Assembly: GCA_050300015.1 (NCBI GenBank)
Contig: JBNKWZ010000002.1
Span: 1 to 30,702 of the forward strand
Source of the DNA: CAYZQH01 sp050300015
GTDB lineage: Bacteria; Pseudomonadota; Gammaproteobacteria; Pseudomonadales; Cellvibrionaceae
Direction: 5' to 3'
Length of the DNA stretch: 30,702 nt
Below, piece by piece: positions 1 through 7,991 of this stretch (position 1 is its first letter; each line of letters starts with the position of its first letter). A program made the translations under genes and the position numbers. A model generated the notes under the pieces. The model did no database searches. It was not told the DNA's origin and saw nothing but the letters and a program-made list of their open reading frames with translations.

Positions 1-190
1 ATCCAACAATCAATCCCAAGGCTTACACCTCAAAATAAACCATCAAACGCATCGAAAATACTAAGCTGAATTGTCGGTTTCTTGTGTCTTTTCTTAGTGA
101 TTAAACATCACCCACACAAGATCCCACACGCTTTGCTTGACTAATTGTTAAAGAGCGAGGAAGCGCTTTGGCCCCCTTCAGAGGAGGCGC
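1..190 (-). other. 16S rRNA operon leader (5' external transcribed spacer)
   Basis: Read on the minus strand, this stretch resembles the leader that precedes 16S rRNA in gammaproteobacteria. It follows a stringent-type promoter and has a boxA antitermination element at 145-156 (minus GCTCTTTAACAA), which matches the E. coli rrn leader element. About 150 bases of AT-rich leader then run to the left edge. The 16S gene should begin just outside the window and is not visible here, so this call rests on the boxA and promoter match. Apparent reading frames here are taken as spurious. Confidence 0.8.
145..156 (-). promoter_or_regulatory. boxA antitermination site of rRNA leader
   Basis: The minus strand reads GCTCTTTAACAA, identical to the core of the E. 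coli rrn boxA element. In that family the nascent RNA is bound by NusB/S10 to make a termination-resistant polymerase. Its place about 35 bases downstream of the -10 hexamer fits. Confidence 0.82.
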
Positions 191-218
191 ATTATACGCA
201 GAACTTACTCCCGCGCAA
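191..218 (-). promoter_or_regulatory. rRNA P1-type promoter
   Basis: On the minus strand a -10 TATAAT (191-196) lies 16 bases from a -35 TTGCGC (213-218). The sequence from the -10 reads TATAATGCGCCTCC, nearly the same as the E. coli rrn P1 GC-rich discriminator that gives stringent (ppGpp) control. An A/T-rich stretch (221-240) just upstream could act as an UP element. The 16-base spacer and weak -35 are usual for rRNA promoters. Confidence 0.78.
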
Positions 219-240
219 CCCTTTTTTGAAAATCATCACT

Positions 241-642
241 TATGGCGCTTCCCAGCTTGAAACTACATTTGAACCGCACCAAGAAAACACAGCCCTGCCA
301 AGGCCCAATATCACCACGCAGGACACCGAACAGCACATAAGCACCCATTCCGTTTACAAGTTGCGGTTAGACCTGCAACGGCAGGTGATCACGGGCCACC
401 ACCAAGGGTTAGACGAAGCTTGACGCCCACGGCAACGCGCAATGACCCGGCCGCAATGCATTAGATAAGGCCCCGCAGTCACCGCGAAAAACATAAGCCT
501 GGGCCATAACCTCAACGGAGATCAAGCGCCAGAAGACAAAAAGCGCTTTGAGGCAAGGCGCACGCTCGATAACGGCAAGGATCATTAGCGCACGCCCCAA
601 AACGCCTCTTTCAGATTTCAAAATGCGGTCTAAACTTACATT
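241..642. other. intergenic region, no supported gene
   Basis: This separates the leftward rRNA promoter from the rightward diguanylate cyclase gene. It holds one perfect short inverted repeat, ACCTGC-AACG-GCAGGT (371-386), without a T tract. A 70-residue minus-strand frame at 409-621 has only a TTG start and no recognisable motifs, so I do not count it as a gene. No clear promoter for the gene at 643 was found. Confidence 0.5.
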
Positions 643-2148
643 ATGATGAAGTTAACGCCAGCCGCTCGACTAAGCCTAGGCCTAGCAACTATCACCCTAT
701 CCATCATTGTGGCAGCTCAAGGACTCGGGCTTACTCCAAACCTGAAGAAGGAATACCTACGTTCGCGTGAGCAACTGGCTCAAAGCCTGGCACAGCAAGC
801 CACATTGGCTGTCAAACACAACGATCAGGCCCTGCTACGCAACGGATTCAATGCCGCAGTGGAACAAAATACCAATATCCTATCCATAGGCCTGCAAAAA
901 AAGAATGGTGCCCGTATTTATGAATCCCTCTTGCACTCTCACCACTGGAAGCTGCCCATTGGGGCACCCTCCAGCGCTGAGTTCATGCGGCTTCCCATAA
1001 CCATCGACAATGAGCAAAAAGGCTCTTTAGAAATCACGTTCGTCCCCATCACCAGCGAAGAAAAGCATCTATTCGGTACCCGACATTTTTTATGGCTGAC
1101 CGCCTTTGTGTGCCTCTCTGGCTTCACTGCGTTTTGGTTTTACATCAAGCGCGCATTACAGCAACTCGCCCCTTCCGCCGTGATGCCCACACCCGTTCGC
1201 AATGCTCTCAATGTTATGGCGGAAGGGGTGATGATTTTGGATCGTCGCGAACAAGTGGTACTCGCAAACGAAACTATGACCGTACTGTTGAACCAGACGG
1301 AAAACAAGTTGATAGGTAGGGCCGCAGGAGACTTGGGTTTTGAACCGGAGATTAACCAAGATGCAGCGCCATGGACACAGGTTCAAGCGACCGGTAAAAA
1401 GCAAGTTGGCGTCCGCATGACCTATCAAACCGAGGCTGGCGTACGCCTGGCATTTCGCGTGAACGCCATCCCCATCAAGGACCGCAAGGGCAATAACCAA
1501 GGCGTCATCGCAAGCTTAGATAACATTACCGAGCTGGAAGAAAAAAGTAATCTGCTGAAACAAATGATTAAAAACCTCGCCGAAAAACAACAAGCCATTG
1601 AATCCAAAAACCAAGAGTTACACCACTTGGCCTCGCGCGACCCACTGACCAACTGTTTCAACCGGAGAACATTGTTTGATTTTCTCAACGGTTATTTCGA
1701 AAAATCAGACACAGGTAATCATGAAGAGCTGTGTTTAATTATGGGTGACATTGATCACTTCAAGAACATTAACGATACCTACGGCCATAACTTTGGCGAT
1801 GAGGCCATTCAATCTGTCGCCACCACATTAAAAGCGCAGACCAGAGAGGGGGATATTGTGGCCCGGTTTGGAGGTGAGGAATTTTGCATTCTGCTGCCCA
1901 ATACAGAGATAGAGACGGCCTGCAGTATCGCAGATGCGTGTCGCAACGCCATTGCAGAAAAACGTATAAAAGAGGTCACAATCACCTCTAGCTTTGGTGT
2001 GACCTCAATAAAATCTGGCGCGAAAACACCAAATGATTTAATTCATCTTGCCAACCAAGCCTTATACAAATCTAAGGAAGACGGTAGAAACCGTTGCACC
2101 ATGTGGTCGTCCTTTCTCAACAAAGCAAAACACAACAATGTCAGTTGA
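643..2148 (+). CDS. membrane PAS-GGDEF diguanylate cyclase
   Basis: Predicted to make cyclic di-GMP from two GTP at the inner membrane in response to a periplasmic or PAS-sensed signal. The 501-residue protein has a transmembrane helix (about 9-27), a periplasmic sensor region (28-147), a second helix (148-168), a PAS domain (about 183-300), a coiled-coil linker (300-330) and a GGDEF domain. The catalytic loop is GGEEF (410-414). An inhibitory I-site REGD (401-404) sits exactly five residues before it, so product feedback inhibition is expected. The metal/GTP motif DIDHFKNINDTYGH is intact. The start is ATG 643 (a second ATG follows directly); no strong ribosome-binding site is visible. It converges on the GGDEF-EAL gene. 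The input signal is unknown because the periplasmic domain matches no family I recognise. Confidence 0.93.
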   Translation: MMKLTPAARLSLGLATITLSIIVAAQGLGLTPNLKKEYLRSREQLAQSLAQQATLAVKHNDQALLRNGFNAAVEQNTNILSIGLQKKNGARIYESLLHSHHWKLPIGAPSSAEFMRLPITIDNEQKGSLEITFVPITSEEKHLFGTRHFLWLTAFVCLSGFTAFWFYIKRALQQLAPSAVMPTPVRNALNVMAEGVMILDRREQVVLANETMTVLLNQTENKLIGRAAGDLGFEPEINQDAAPWTQVQATGKKQVGVRMTYQTEAGVRLAFRVNAIPIKDRKGNNQGVIASLDNITELEEKSNLLKQMIKNLAEKQQAIESKNQELHHLASRDPLTNCFNRRTLFDFLNGYFEKSDTGNHEELCLIMGDIDHFKNINDTYGHNFGDEAIQSVATTLKAQTREGDIVARFGGEEFCILLPNTEIETACSIADACRNAIAEKRIKEVTITSSFGVTSIKSGAKTPNDLIHLANQALYKSKEDGRNRCTMWSSFLNKAKHNNVS

Positions 2149-2177
2149 CCACACGCAATGGGTTTCGCCAAAACACA

Positions 2178-4133
2178 TCAAGCACATTTCGTGACATAAC
2201 GTTGGAAATTCGCCATAGACAAGGGCTTCGAGCAAAAATATCCTTGCATATAATCACATCCAGCATCGCTTAAATGTTGAAATTGTGCTTGGCTTTCCAC
2301 ACCTTCAGCCAACACTTTCATTCTCATACAATGACCTAAATCAATCACGCTGCGCACGATTGCAGCATCTGCAGGGTCCGTCTCTATACCTTGAACAAAA
2401 CTCTGGTCGATTTTAATTTTCGATACCGGAAAGCGCTTTAGGTAACATAGCGAAGAATAGCCCGTACCAAAATCATCTAAACTAATACCAAAACCAAGGT
2501 TAGCGAGTTTGCGCATGGTAGCAATGGAGGTATCCATATTACGCATCACAGTTGACTCAGTAATTTCAAACTCAATCATCTCTGGAGACAATCCATGCTC
2601 TTCCACAGCATGGTGCAAGTTTTCAATTAATGATGGTTGATAAAACTGAATAGGTGACAAGTTAATAGCCAAGGGCAACACCATATTTTGCCGTTTTAGC
2701 TCTGCAGCCTGCTGAAAAGCTCGTTCCACCACCCACTTACCCAGCAAGGGCATTAAACCCATGTTCTCGGCAATGGGAATAAACACACCTGGCGACAAGG
2801 CAATATCCTCCAGGTTTTTTAGGCGCAACAACGCTTCGGCGCCGATAAGCTGCTGAGTATCCATTGCGATTTGCGGTTGAAAATGTAGCTCAAACGACTC
2901 AGAAGCCAGCGCCTCTCGGAGCTGATTTGATATCTTATGCTGCCAACGCAGTTTTTTGTGCATTTCTCGAGAATAAAAATGATACCGATTCCTACCAGCC
3001 TCTTTAGCCGCATAAAGTGCCATATCGACGTTCTTCATTAGCTCATCAATACGCACATCGTCATCGGGAAAGATGGTAACGCCCATACTGGTTGTCACAC
3101 GCACCTCGTTCCCAAACAAAAAGAATGGCTCCGACGACAAAACAGAACTCAAGCGCTCGGCGATCAGAGCCACCTCCTCTGGCGAACGAACATCCTCTAA
3201 CAACACAACGAATTCATCGCCACCCAAGCGCGCCAACGTATCCGTGGATTTTAGACAACATCGCAGGCGCTCCCCCACTTCAAACAATAAACGATCGCCC
3301 ACCGGGTGACCGTGCGTGTCATTGACGATTTTAAACTGATCCAAATCGAGTAAAAGCAGAGCCCCCATACGGCGATTGCGCTCGACATTACTCAACGCAT
3401 GAACCAACCGATCCCGTAATAATGCCCTGTTTGGCAAGGCTGTTAATTCGTCGTGTGTGGCTTTGTGTTCCAGCTCCTTTTGAGCCGCAAGCTGTTCAGT
3501 AATATCCAGGCCAATAGCCCAATTACACCACCCTTGGATGGGAAAATTTTCAGACAAGTTATACCACGCAATCTGGCGCTCAAAACGTTGCTTACATTGC
3601 AATGCCCAAATTCGGTGACGATAATTCCCGCCGTGCTTGGCACATTCCGCCAACAATTGCTCACGCACTTGCGCATCGGGAAACAATTTCTCCAGGGCGT
3701 TTTCATCCCCAATGAGATCCTCCTTCGTAAAACCGGTGACCTCCTCAGCGTGACGATTCCACGCCAATAAACGCCCTTTTTTATCGTAAGCCTGTAATAT
3801 CACGGGCATATTTTCCACAATGCTTCGCATTTGCTTGCGGTTTTCTAGCAGTTTACGGCGCTGCTGGGCTTGTACCACCACATAAAAAAACATCCCCCAC
3901 AGTGCGGGCTGCAATATTTGTAGGTAATCTGCCCAAGTCTCAGAAAGGTCATCCCCCAATGTTGTGCCCCACCAATACATCACACTTTGGCCGTTGATCA
4001 ATACCGTTAAGGAACACACCAATAGCACAATGCATTTTTCTTCACGACTTAAGTGTTGGCGCCATGAACCCAGCAGTATGGCCATTGCTCCCGCACCGGA
4101 TAAAGCGCCAATTAAGTCAAAAAAACTAACCAT
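2178..4133 (-). CDS. membrane PAS-GGDEF-EAL protein
   Basis: Dual-domain c-di-GMP enzyme of 651 residues. Three hydrophobic segments (about 5-23, 33-51, 69-90) precede a PAS domain (about 100-220), a GGDEF domain with intact GGDEF loop (304-308), and an EAL domain. The EAL domain keeps EALLR (433-437), EITES (523-527), DDFGTGYSSL (553-562), KID (574-576) and AEGVE (609-613), the residues needed for c-di-GMP phosphodiesterase activity. The I-site position carries KSTD instead of RxxD, so product inhibition of the GGDEF half is unlikely. Its start codon overlaps the end of the upstream small membrane-protein gene by 8 bases, which suggests translational coupling. Net direction (synthesis or breakdown) cannot be read from sequence; the complete EAL set favours phosphodiesterase activity. 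Confidence 0.93.
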   Translation of the reverse strand: MVSFFDLIGALSGAGAMAILLGSWRQHLSREEKCIVLLVCSLTVLINGQSVMYWWGTTLGDDLSETWADYLQILQPALWGMFFYVVVQAQQRRKLLENRKQMRSIVENMPVILQAYDKKGRLLAWNRHAEEVTGFTKEDLIGDENALEKLFPDAQVREQLLAECAKHGGNYRHRIWALQCKQRFERQIAWYNLSENFPIQGWCNWAIGLDITEQLAAQKELEHKATHDELTALPNRALLRDRLVHALSNVERNRRMGALLLLDLDQFKIVNDTHGHPVGDRLLFEVGERLRCCLKSTDTLARLGGDEFVVLLEDVRSPEEVALIAERLSSVLSSEPFFLFGNEVRVTTSMGVTIFPDDDVRIDELMKNVDMALYAAKEAGRNRYHFYSREMHKKLRWQHKISNQLREALASESFELHFQPQIAMDTQQLIGAEALLRLKNLEDIALSPGVFIPIAENMGLMPLLGKWVVERAFQQAAELKRQNMVLPLAINLSPIQFYQPSLIENLHHAVEEHGLSPEMIEFEITESTVMRNMDTSIATMRKLANLGFGISLDDFGTGYSSLCYLKRFPVSKIKIDQSFVQGIETDPADAAIVRSVIDLGHCMRMKVLAEGVESQAQFQHLSDAGCDYMQGYFCSKPLSMANFQRYVTKCA

Positions 4134-4404
4134 CTTGGCTAACCGGCACTTGTCTTAACCCAATCCAACACCATGCCATTAATAGGAGTCCGTTCAACGC
4201 ATAGGCCATATGCTCCAATACATGAAATAAGGCGGGGAACGCCAAGTGTTCAACCACCGTTGCCACCCAAGCCACCCAGGCAGCACAATAGGATGCGAAC
4301 AGCCACTTGACCGAAGGCAAACTCATCAGCTGTAGACGAAATAGAAAGATAAAGCCCAGAACGACTGTTCCGAGTAATAGCACCAGTACTTCGTTCTCAT
4401 GCAT
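4126..4404 (-). CDS. small multi-pass membrane protein coupled to GGDEF-EAL gene
   Basis: A 92-residue, strongly hydrophobic protein with three or four predicted membrane segments (about 5-23, 33-50, 55-70 and 68-84) and a short polar tail. I do not recognise a family. A good ribosome-binding site AGGAGA (4414-4419) precedes ATG 4404. The stop codon lies inside the first codons of the GGDEF-EAL gene (shared ATGGTTAG), a typical coupling arrangement. Since the downstream enzyme begins with membrane helices and lacks a periplasmic sensor, this protein may be a membrane partner or sensor subunit for it; that is inference. A frameshift split of one ancestral protein is possible but less likely given the clean start and Shine-Dalgarno. 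Confidence 0.75.
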   Translation of the reverse strand: MHENEVLVLLLGTVVLGFIFLFRLQLMSLPSVKWLFASYCAAWVAWVATVVEHLAFPALFHVLEHMAYALNGLLLMAWCWIGLRQVPVSQDG

Positions 4405-5127
4405 AAGAACATTTCTCCTGCCAAAAGCAATGGTTCACAAACCAGCTAGTACAAAAGCCAACTGAATACTTCTGGGCATCGCTAAAAATTGACTTTTCCC
4501 GCGACAGCGGCGTCAGCTCCGTGCTCGACCCCTCTTTTACCCACGTAAACTGCAGTTTTCGGCAACGGCTCCATGCGTTGCTCTACCTCCAGCGGCCATG
4601 CAGTCGCCTGCGCGATGCTTCCTTGCTCCCACAAAAAAATACTGATTTTTGGAGGCACCCTTATGACAATAATCTAAATGGGCACAATCAACCCACCACA
4701 AAGTTATTCTGCTATCTCCAAAACCCGTTGAATGACGTCTCATCGAACGAGAATGCACAATGACATAACCGCCCAGACGGCTTACCGTCGTTATGGCTTA
4801 GGTATTTATTCGAGGGCTACAACCACAGTAGTTAATGGTCACACACCTGTAAAGCAACATTTATCCTTAATGTGATACACAAAGTCAATAGTGAATTAAG
4901 CGGATATATAAACACACGTTTACATTCTGTTCAGTAGCTAAAACCGTAACTTTAGCATTCCCCACCAACAACAACTCTTGCCCCCTGCTTACACGCTATC
5001 TAATGTAACCCTAGACGTGCGAGTGGCACGGCCCACTATTCTATGTGTATCCGGCGCAAGCCAAACACCATTGAGATTCACCCCTCGGATCGCTACTATG
5101 GAACTTTCCGCCTGCCGAGGCTCGCCC
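4405..5127. other. intergenic region with ERIC-like repeat, no supported gene
   Basis: This 720-base gap lies between the divergent small membrane-protein gene and the LysR gene. The left part is the palindromic repeat at 4469-4662. The rest (4663-5127) is AT-rich around 4800-4960 and should hold the promoter for the LysR-yajL pair, but I see no convincing -35/-10 pair. Short reading frames here lie over the repeat or lack start signals and are not counted. Confidence 0.5.
4469..4662 (-). repeat. ERIC-like palindromic intergenic repeat, copy 1
   Basis: An imperfect palindrome of about 190 bases whose ends are related inverted repeats (left GGGCATCGCTAAAAATTGAC, right TACTGATTTTTGGAGGCACC). 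Its centre is TTTAC-CCAC-GTAAA (4536-4549). Read on the minus strand it aligns with the element at 27154-27297: both have a GCC-TC-AAAAAT end, a run ATTTTTTTGT, then AGCAAGG, then GCAGTTTACG, a four-base gap and GTAAA. This copy is longer, mainly between the left end and the centre. It has no coding capacity. The layout resembles ERIC/IRU-type or MITE-like elements; no transposase is associated. Confidence 0.7.
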
Positions 5128-6018
5128 ATGCACTTCACGCTACGACAGCTCGAGGTATTTCTTGCCATCGCCCAGTTTCAAAATGTTACCCGTGCAGCGG
5201 AATTTCTGGCCATGTCACAATCCGCTTGCAGCGGTGCGTTAAAGGAACTGGAACAACAATATGAAGTGCAGCTATTCGACCGAATCGGCAAACGGTTGCA
5301 AACCAATGAACAGGGTAATCTGTTGCGCCCAAAAGCCGAAGCACTTATCGAACGTGCCGAAGAACTCGAACAAAACCTCAAAAAACACAAGGGTGTCGGA
5401 CATATCAAGTTAGGCGCCACACTCACCATTGGTAACTATTTGGCTGTTGGCCTTATAGACCAATTTATGCAAAGTGCGCCCGGCGCCACGGCAAGCCTAG
5501 AGGTAGGCAATACCCAAACCGTTGCCAAGCAATTGCTCAATTTCGACATCGACATAGGGCTAATAGAGGGCGAATACCACCACTCAGACCTAACCTTTAT
5601 CCCCTGGCGACCGGATGAGCTTTGTTGTTTTTGCGCACCCAGTCACCCGCTTGCACAAAAAACGACAATTACTGATGATGATTTGATTGACGCCCGCTGG
5701 ATACTCCGGGAACCCGGATCCGGCACCCGCCAGGCTTTTGACCGAGCCATGCAAGGCCTGCTACCACAACTCGATATTTTGTTGGAACTACAGCACACTG
5801 AAGCCATTAAACGTGCGGTCGAAGCTGAACTGGGCATTTCCTGTCTATCCGGTATTTCTTTAAAAGATGCTTTTTCACGTGGCACTCTAAAACCCCTTGC
5901 TGTACCCCATCGGAATTTCGCACGCACTTTTTATATCGCCCTGCACAAAGACAAATACCAAAGTGCAGGCATAGCGCAATGGCTTGCCATATGCCACCAA
6001 AACACCCGTTCAACCTGA
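5128..6018 (+). CDS. LysR-family transcriptional regulator (YeiE-like)
   Basis: A 296-residue LysR-type regulator. The N-terminal winged helix-turn-helix (about 3-62) has the typical LRQLEVFLAIA start, a recognition region around TRAAEFLAMSQSACSGALKEL and the LFDR motif. It is followed by a linker helix and a periplasmic-binding-like effector domain (about 90-290). N-terminal similarity is closest to E. coli YeiE among those I know; the effector cannot be told. A longer frame opens upstream with TTG at 4978, but ATG 5128 has GAGG seven bases before it and begins the conserved domain, so I chose it; ATG 5098 is the other option. The next gene, yajL, starts 9 bases after the stop, so the two are probably co-transcribed. 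Confidence 0.9.
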   Translation: MHFTLRQLEVFLAIAQFQNVTRAAEFLAMSQSACSGALKELEQQYEVQLFDRIGKRLQTNEQGNLLRPKAEALIERAEELEQNLKKHKGVGHIKLGATLTIGNYLAVGLIDQFMQSAPGATASLEVGNTQTVAKQLLNFDIDIGLIEGEYHHSDLTFIPWRPDELCCFCAPSHPLAQKTTITDDDLIDARWILREPGSGTRQAFDRAMQGLLPQLDILLELQHTEAIKRAVEAELGISCLSGISLKDAFSRGTLKPLAVPHRNFARTFYIALHKDKYQSAGIAQWLAICHQNTRST

Positions 6019-6027
6019 GGCTTAATT

Positions 6028-6606
6028 ATGACTAGAGTATTGGTCGCCATCGCCAACGGCACCGAAGAAATGGAAGCCGTGATCACTATCGATTTATTAC
6101 GCCGCGCGAACATTGATGTCACCGTGGCATCGGTTGAAACCTCCAATCTAATTACGGCCTCCCGTGGCGTTAAGATTGAAGCCGACACGCACATTGACCA
6201 CTGCATTGACCTTGAATGGGATGCCATAGTGTTACCCGGCGGAATGCCTGGTGCAAAAACGTTGGGCGAGCACAACGCCTTAATGGATTTGGTAGCCCGT
6301 CACGCGGCCCAAAATAGATGGGTCGCCGCAATATGTGCAGCACCCGCTGTGGCGCTGGCACAAAACAAATTGCTCGCGGGCAAAAACGCTACCTGTTACC
6401 CCAGCTTCGTAGAAACGTTAAAAGAAAGCAAAGCCGTGCACGCCCCAAAAACCGTAGAAATAGACGAGCCCTACATCACCAGTCAAGGTCCCGGTACGGC
6501 CTTTGAATTTGGCCTCACCATCATCGAAAAGCTACTGGGCCAGGAGGCCAAACAGGAAGTGGCCAGTGCGGCATTAGTATCACTTGGCGCGCCTTTTTCT
6601 GCATAA
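6028..6606 (+). CDS. yajL: YajL/DJ-1-family protein
   Basis: A 192-residue DJ-1/PfpI superfamily protein, close in length and sequence to E. coli YajL, which protects proteins (chaperone and proposed deglycase) during oxidative or carbonyl stress. The reactive cysteine sits in the AAICAAPA nucleophile elbow (C103), and the partner glutamate in GTEEMEA (E14). The motifs VLPGGMPGA and TSQGPGTAFEFG are those of the YajL/ThiJ branch. It follows the LysR gene after 9 bases, so that regulator may respond to the same stress; this link is inference. The enzymatic role of the family remains debated. Confidence 0.92.
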   Translation: MTRVLVAIANGTEEMEAVITIDLLRRANIDVTVASVETSNLITASRGVKIEADTHIDHCIDLEWDAIVLPGGMPGAKTLGEHNALMDLVARHAAQNRWVAAICAAPAVALAQNKLLAGKNATCYPSFVETLKESKAVHAPKTVEIDEPYITSQGPGTAFEFGLTIIEKLLGQEAKQEVASAALVSLGAPFSA

Positions 6607-6614
6607 ATTCCAAA

Positions 6615-6646
6615 CAAAAAAAGCCTCGCCAGTAAAGGATAGGCTT
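6615..6646 (-). terminator. Rho-independent terminator of pectate lyase gene
   Basis: On the minus strand the stem AAGCCT (6641-6646) pairs with AGGCTT (6621-6626) and is followed by a run of T. It lies 50 bases past the pectate lyase stop codon. On the plus strand, after yajL, the hairpin has no T tract, so it may slow but not fully end transcription from that side. Confidence 0.75.
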
Positions 6647-6696
6647 GTATGTGGGTAGACCGACAAAACCAACGCCAAAACCACCCCACGTGGAGG

Positions 6697-7893
6697 CTAC
6701 ATCTTGCCGACCCCTGCGTGCGTCTTCACAATCGCGGGGACGTCGCCAACAGCATCTAGCGTTACGCCACTCACACCGCTCACGTCACAATTATTGCCAT
6801 TCAGGTCGCCGCTAGCCCAGCTTGTTGGCACCTTGTGAGCCTTGCCATTTTCTGGTGTACGCGTGTAGGTGCCACCCTCCCATGCATTACCACTGGCCGC
6901 CCAGCATCCAGGTACATCTGAGTCGGTAGAGGCCAAAATGGGGTTGTCCACATTTCTAAAATAGTTATTCTGTACCAGTGCCGAACCTTCAGCCCGCGCA
7001 TTTAAATAATGGATCTGATCATTGCCACTGTTATTTTCCCAATAATTATTGAACGTGTGAATACGTGCACGACGCAGCAAGGGCGTCCTCTGGCTAATGT
7101 TCTCGTAGTAATTGTGGTGGAACACAATATTGTCATTCCCATCGGGGTCATCGTTCGCGCCAATCAAACCACCCCGGCTAGAGTTCAACCAGTGGTTGTA
7201 AGAAACCGTGACATTGGTCGTACCTTGTTTCATATCCAACAATGAGTCGTAACCTTGTGATTCTCCGCCCGAGGCCTCTAGGGTATTGTGGTCAATCCAA
7301 ATATTGGATTGGCCGCCACCTTCAATGGCGATCGCATCCCCCCCGTTTGAAAGGGGTGAGCCAGACTTCTTAACATTCTTAATGTGCAAATTACGCACAA
7401 CAATATTATTGGATTTATTAATCTTCACACCGATTTGATCCAACACGGCACTGGTGTCAACACCCACCAAAGAAATATTCGAAACACTCTTAAGCTGAAT
7501 GCCGTCTTCCACAGTGTCGCAATTACCACTCACTTTGCTGGTATTACCGTGTGTAATGGTGCCTTGTACCATTATCACGATGGGCTCTGATGCTGAACTG
7601 CGATGGCACATGGCCTCGTTGATTTGCGTACCCGTACTGGCATACACCACATTGCCGCCCTCTCCTCCGGTGGGTTTGCTACCAAACCCAACCCAATCAA
7701 AGGGCCCCATGGCAGGTTGATTGGTGCCCGCGCCACTGGTAGAACTGCTTGAGCTACTAGAAGAAGAGGAACTGCTAGAGGTAGAAGAAGAACTGCTAGA
7801 ACTAGAGCTGGCGGTATTTTCATCCTCGGCACTACCGCAGGCAGCCAAACTTCCTGCTAGTAGGACTACCACAACCCATTGGATTTTATTCAT
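6697..7893 (-). CDS. pectate lyase, PL1 family, surface lipoprotein
   Basis: Predicted to cleave polygalacturonate by calcium-dependent beta-elimination outside the cell. The 398-residue protein has a lipoprotein signal peptide with lipobox LAAC (C19), then a poly-serine linker (about residues 29-53). A right-handed beta-helix catalytic domain fills the rest. Typical PL1 motifs are present: NIWIDHNTL, a calcium-site aspartate in SLLDMKQG, SYNHWLNSSRGGLIG, and the catalytic-arginine segment QRTPLLRRARIHTFNNYW. The first residue after the lipid-bearing cysteine is Gly, not Asp, which favours outer-membrane sorting. ATG 7893 has AAGG nine bases upstream. It is monocistronic with its own terminator. 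The serine tether is the same design as in the two esterases at 24120-27127. Confidence 0.94.
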   Translation of the reverse strand: MNKIQWVVVVLLAGSLAACGSAEDENTASSSSSSSSSTSSSSSSSSSSSSSTSGAGTNQPAMGPFDWVGFGSKPTGGEGGNVVYASTGTQINEAMCHRSSASEPIVIMVQGTITHGNTSKVSGNCDTVEDGIQLKSVSNISLVGVDTSAVLDQIGVKINKSNNIVVRNLHIKNVKKSGSPLSNGGDAIAIEGGGQSNIWIDHNTLEASGGESQGYDSLLDMKQGTTNVTVSYNHWLNSSRGGLIGANDDPDGNDNIVFHHNYYENISQRTPLLRRARIHTFNNYWENNSGNDQIHYLNARAEGSALVQNNYFRNVDNPILASTDSDVPGCWAASGNAWEGGTYTRTPENGKAHKVPTSWASGDLNGNNCDVSGVSGVTLDAVGDVPAIVKTHAGVGKM

Positions 7894-7991
7894 CGGCGCT
7901 GCACCTTACATCATTGATTGCCATTACCATTTCCCGAACAAAGATGGTTACACTCTACCAGCTTGCTATAACCCACTTATGAAGAACGTGC

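Noticed and set aside
145..423. 92-residue plus-strand reading frame
   Set aside because: It lies over the rRNA boxA and promoter on the other strand, starts at a TTG inside boxA and resembles no protein.
409..621. 70-residue minus-strand reading frame before the first diguanylate cyclase gene
   Set aside because: Only a TTG start, no ribosome-binding site, no recognisable motif.
4126..4140. Possible frameshift that split one sensor protein into the small membrane protein and the GGDEF-EAL protein
   Set aside because: Both genes have sensible ends and the small gene has a strong Shine-Dalgarno; an 8-base overlap is typical coupling. Not fully excluded.
4521..4763. Reading frames on both strands in the 4.5-4.8 kb gap, including a 73-residue minus-strand one
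   Set aside because: They lie mostly over the palindromic repeat; their openness reflects the GC-rich repeat sequence and they lack start signals.
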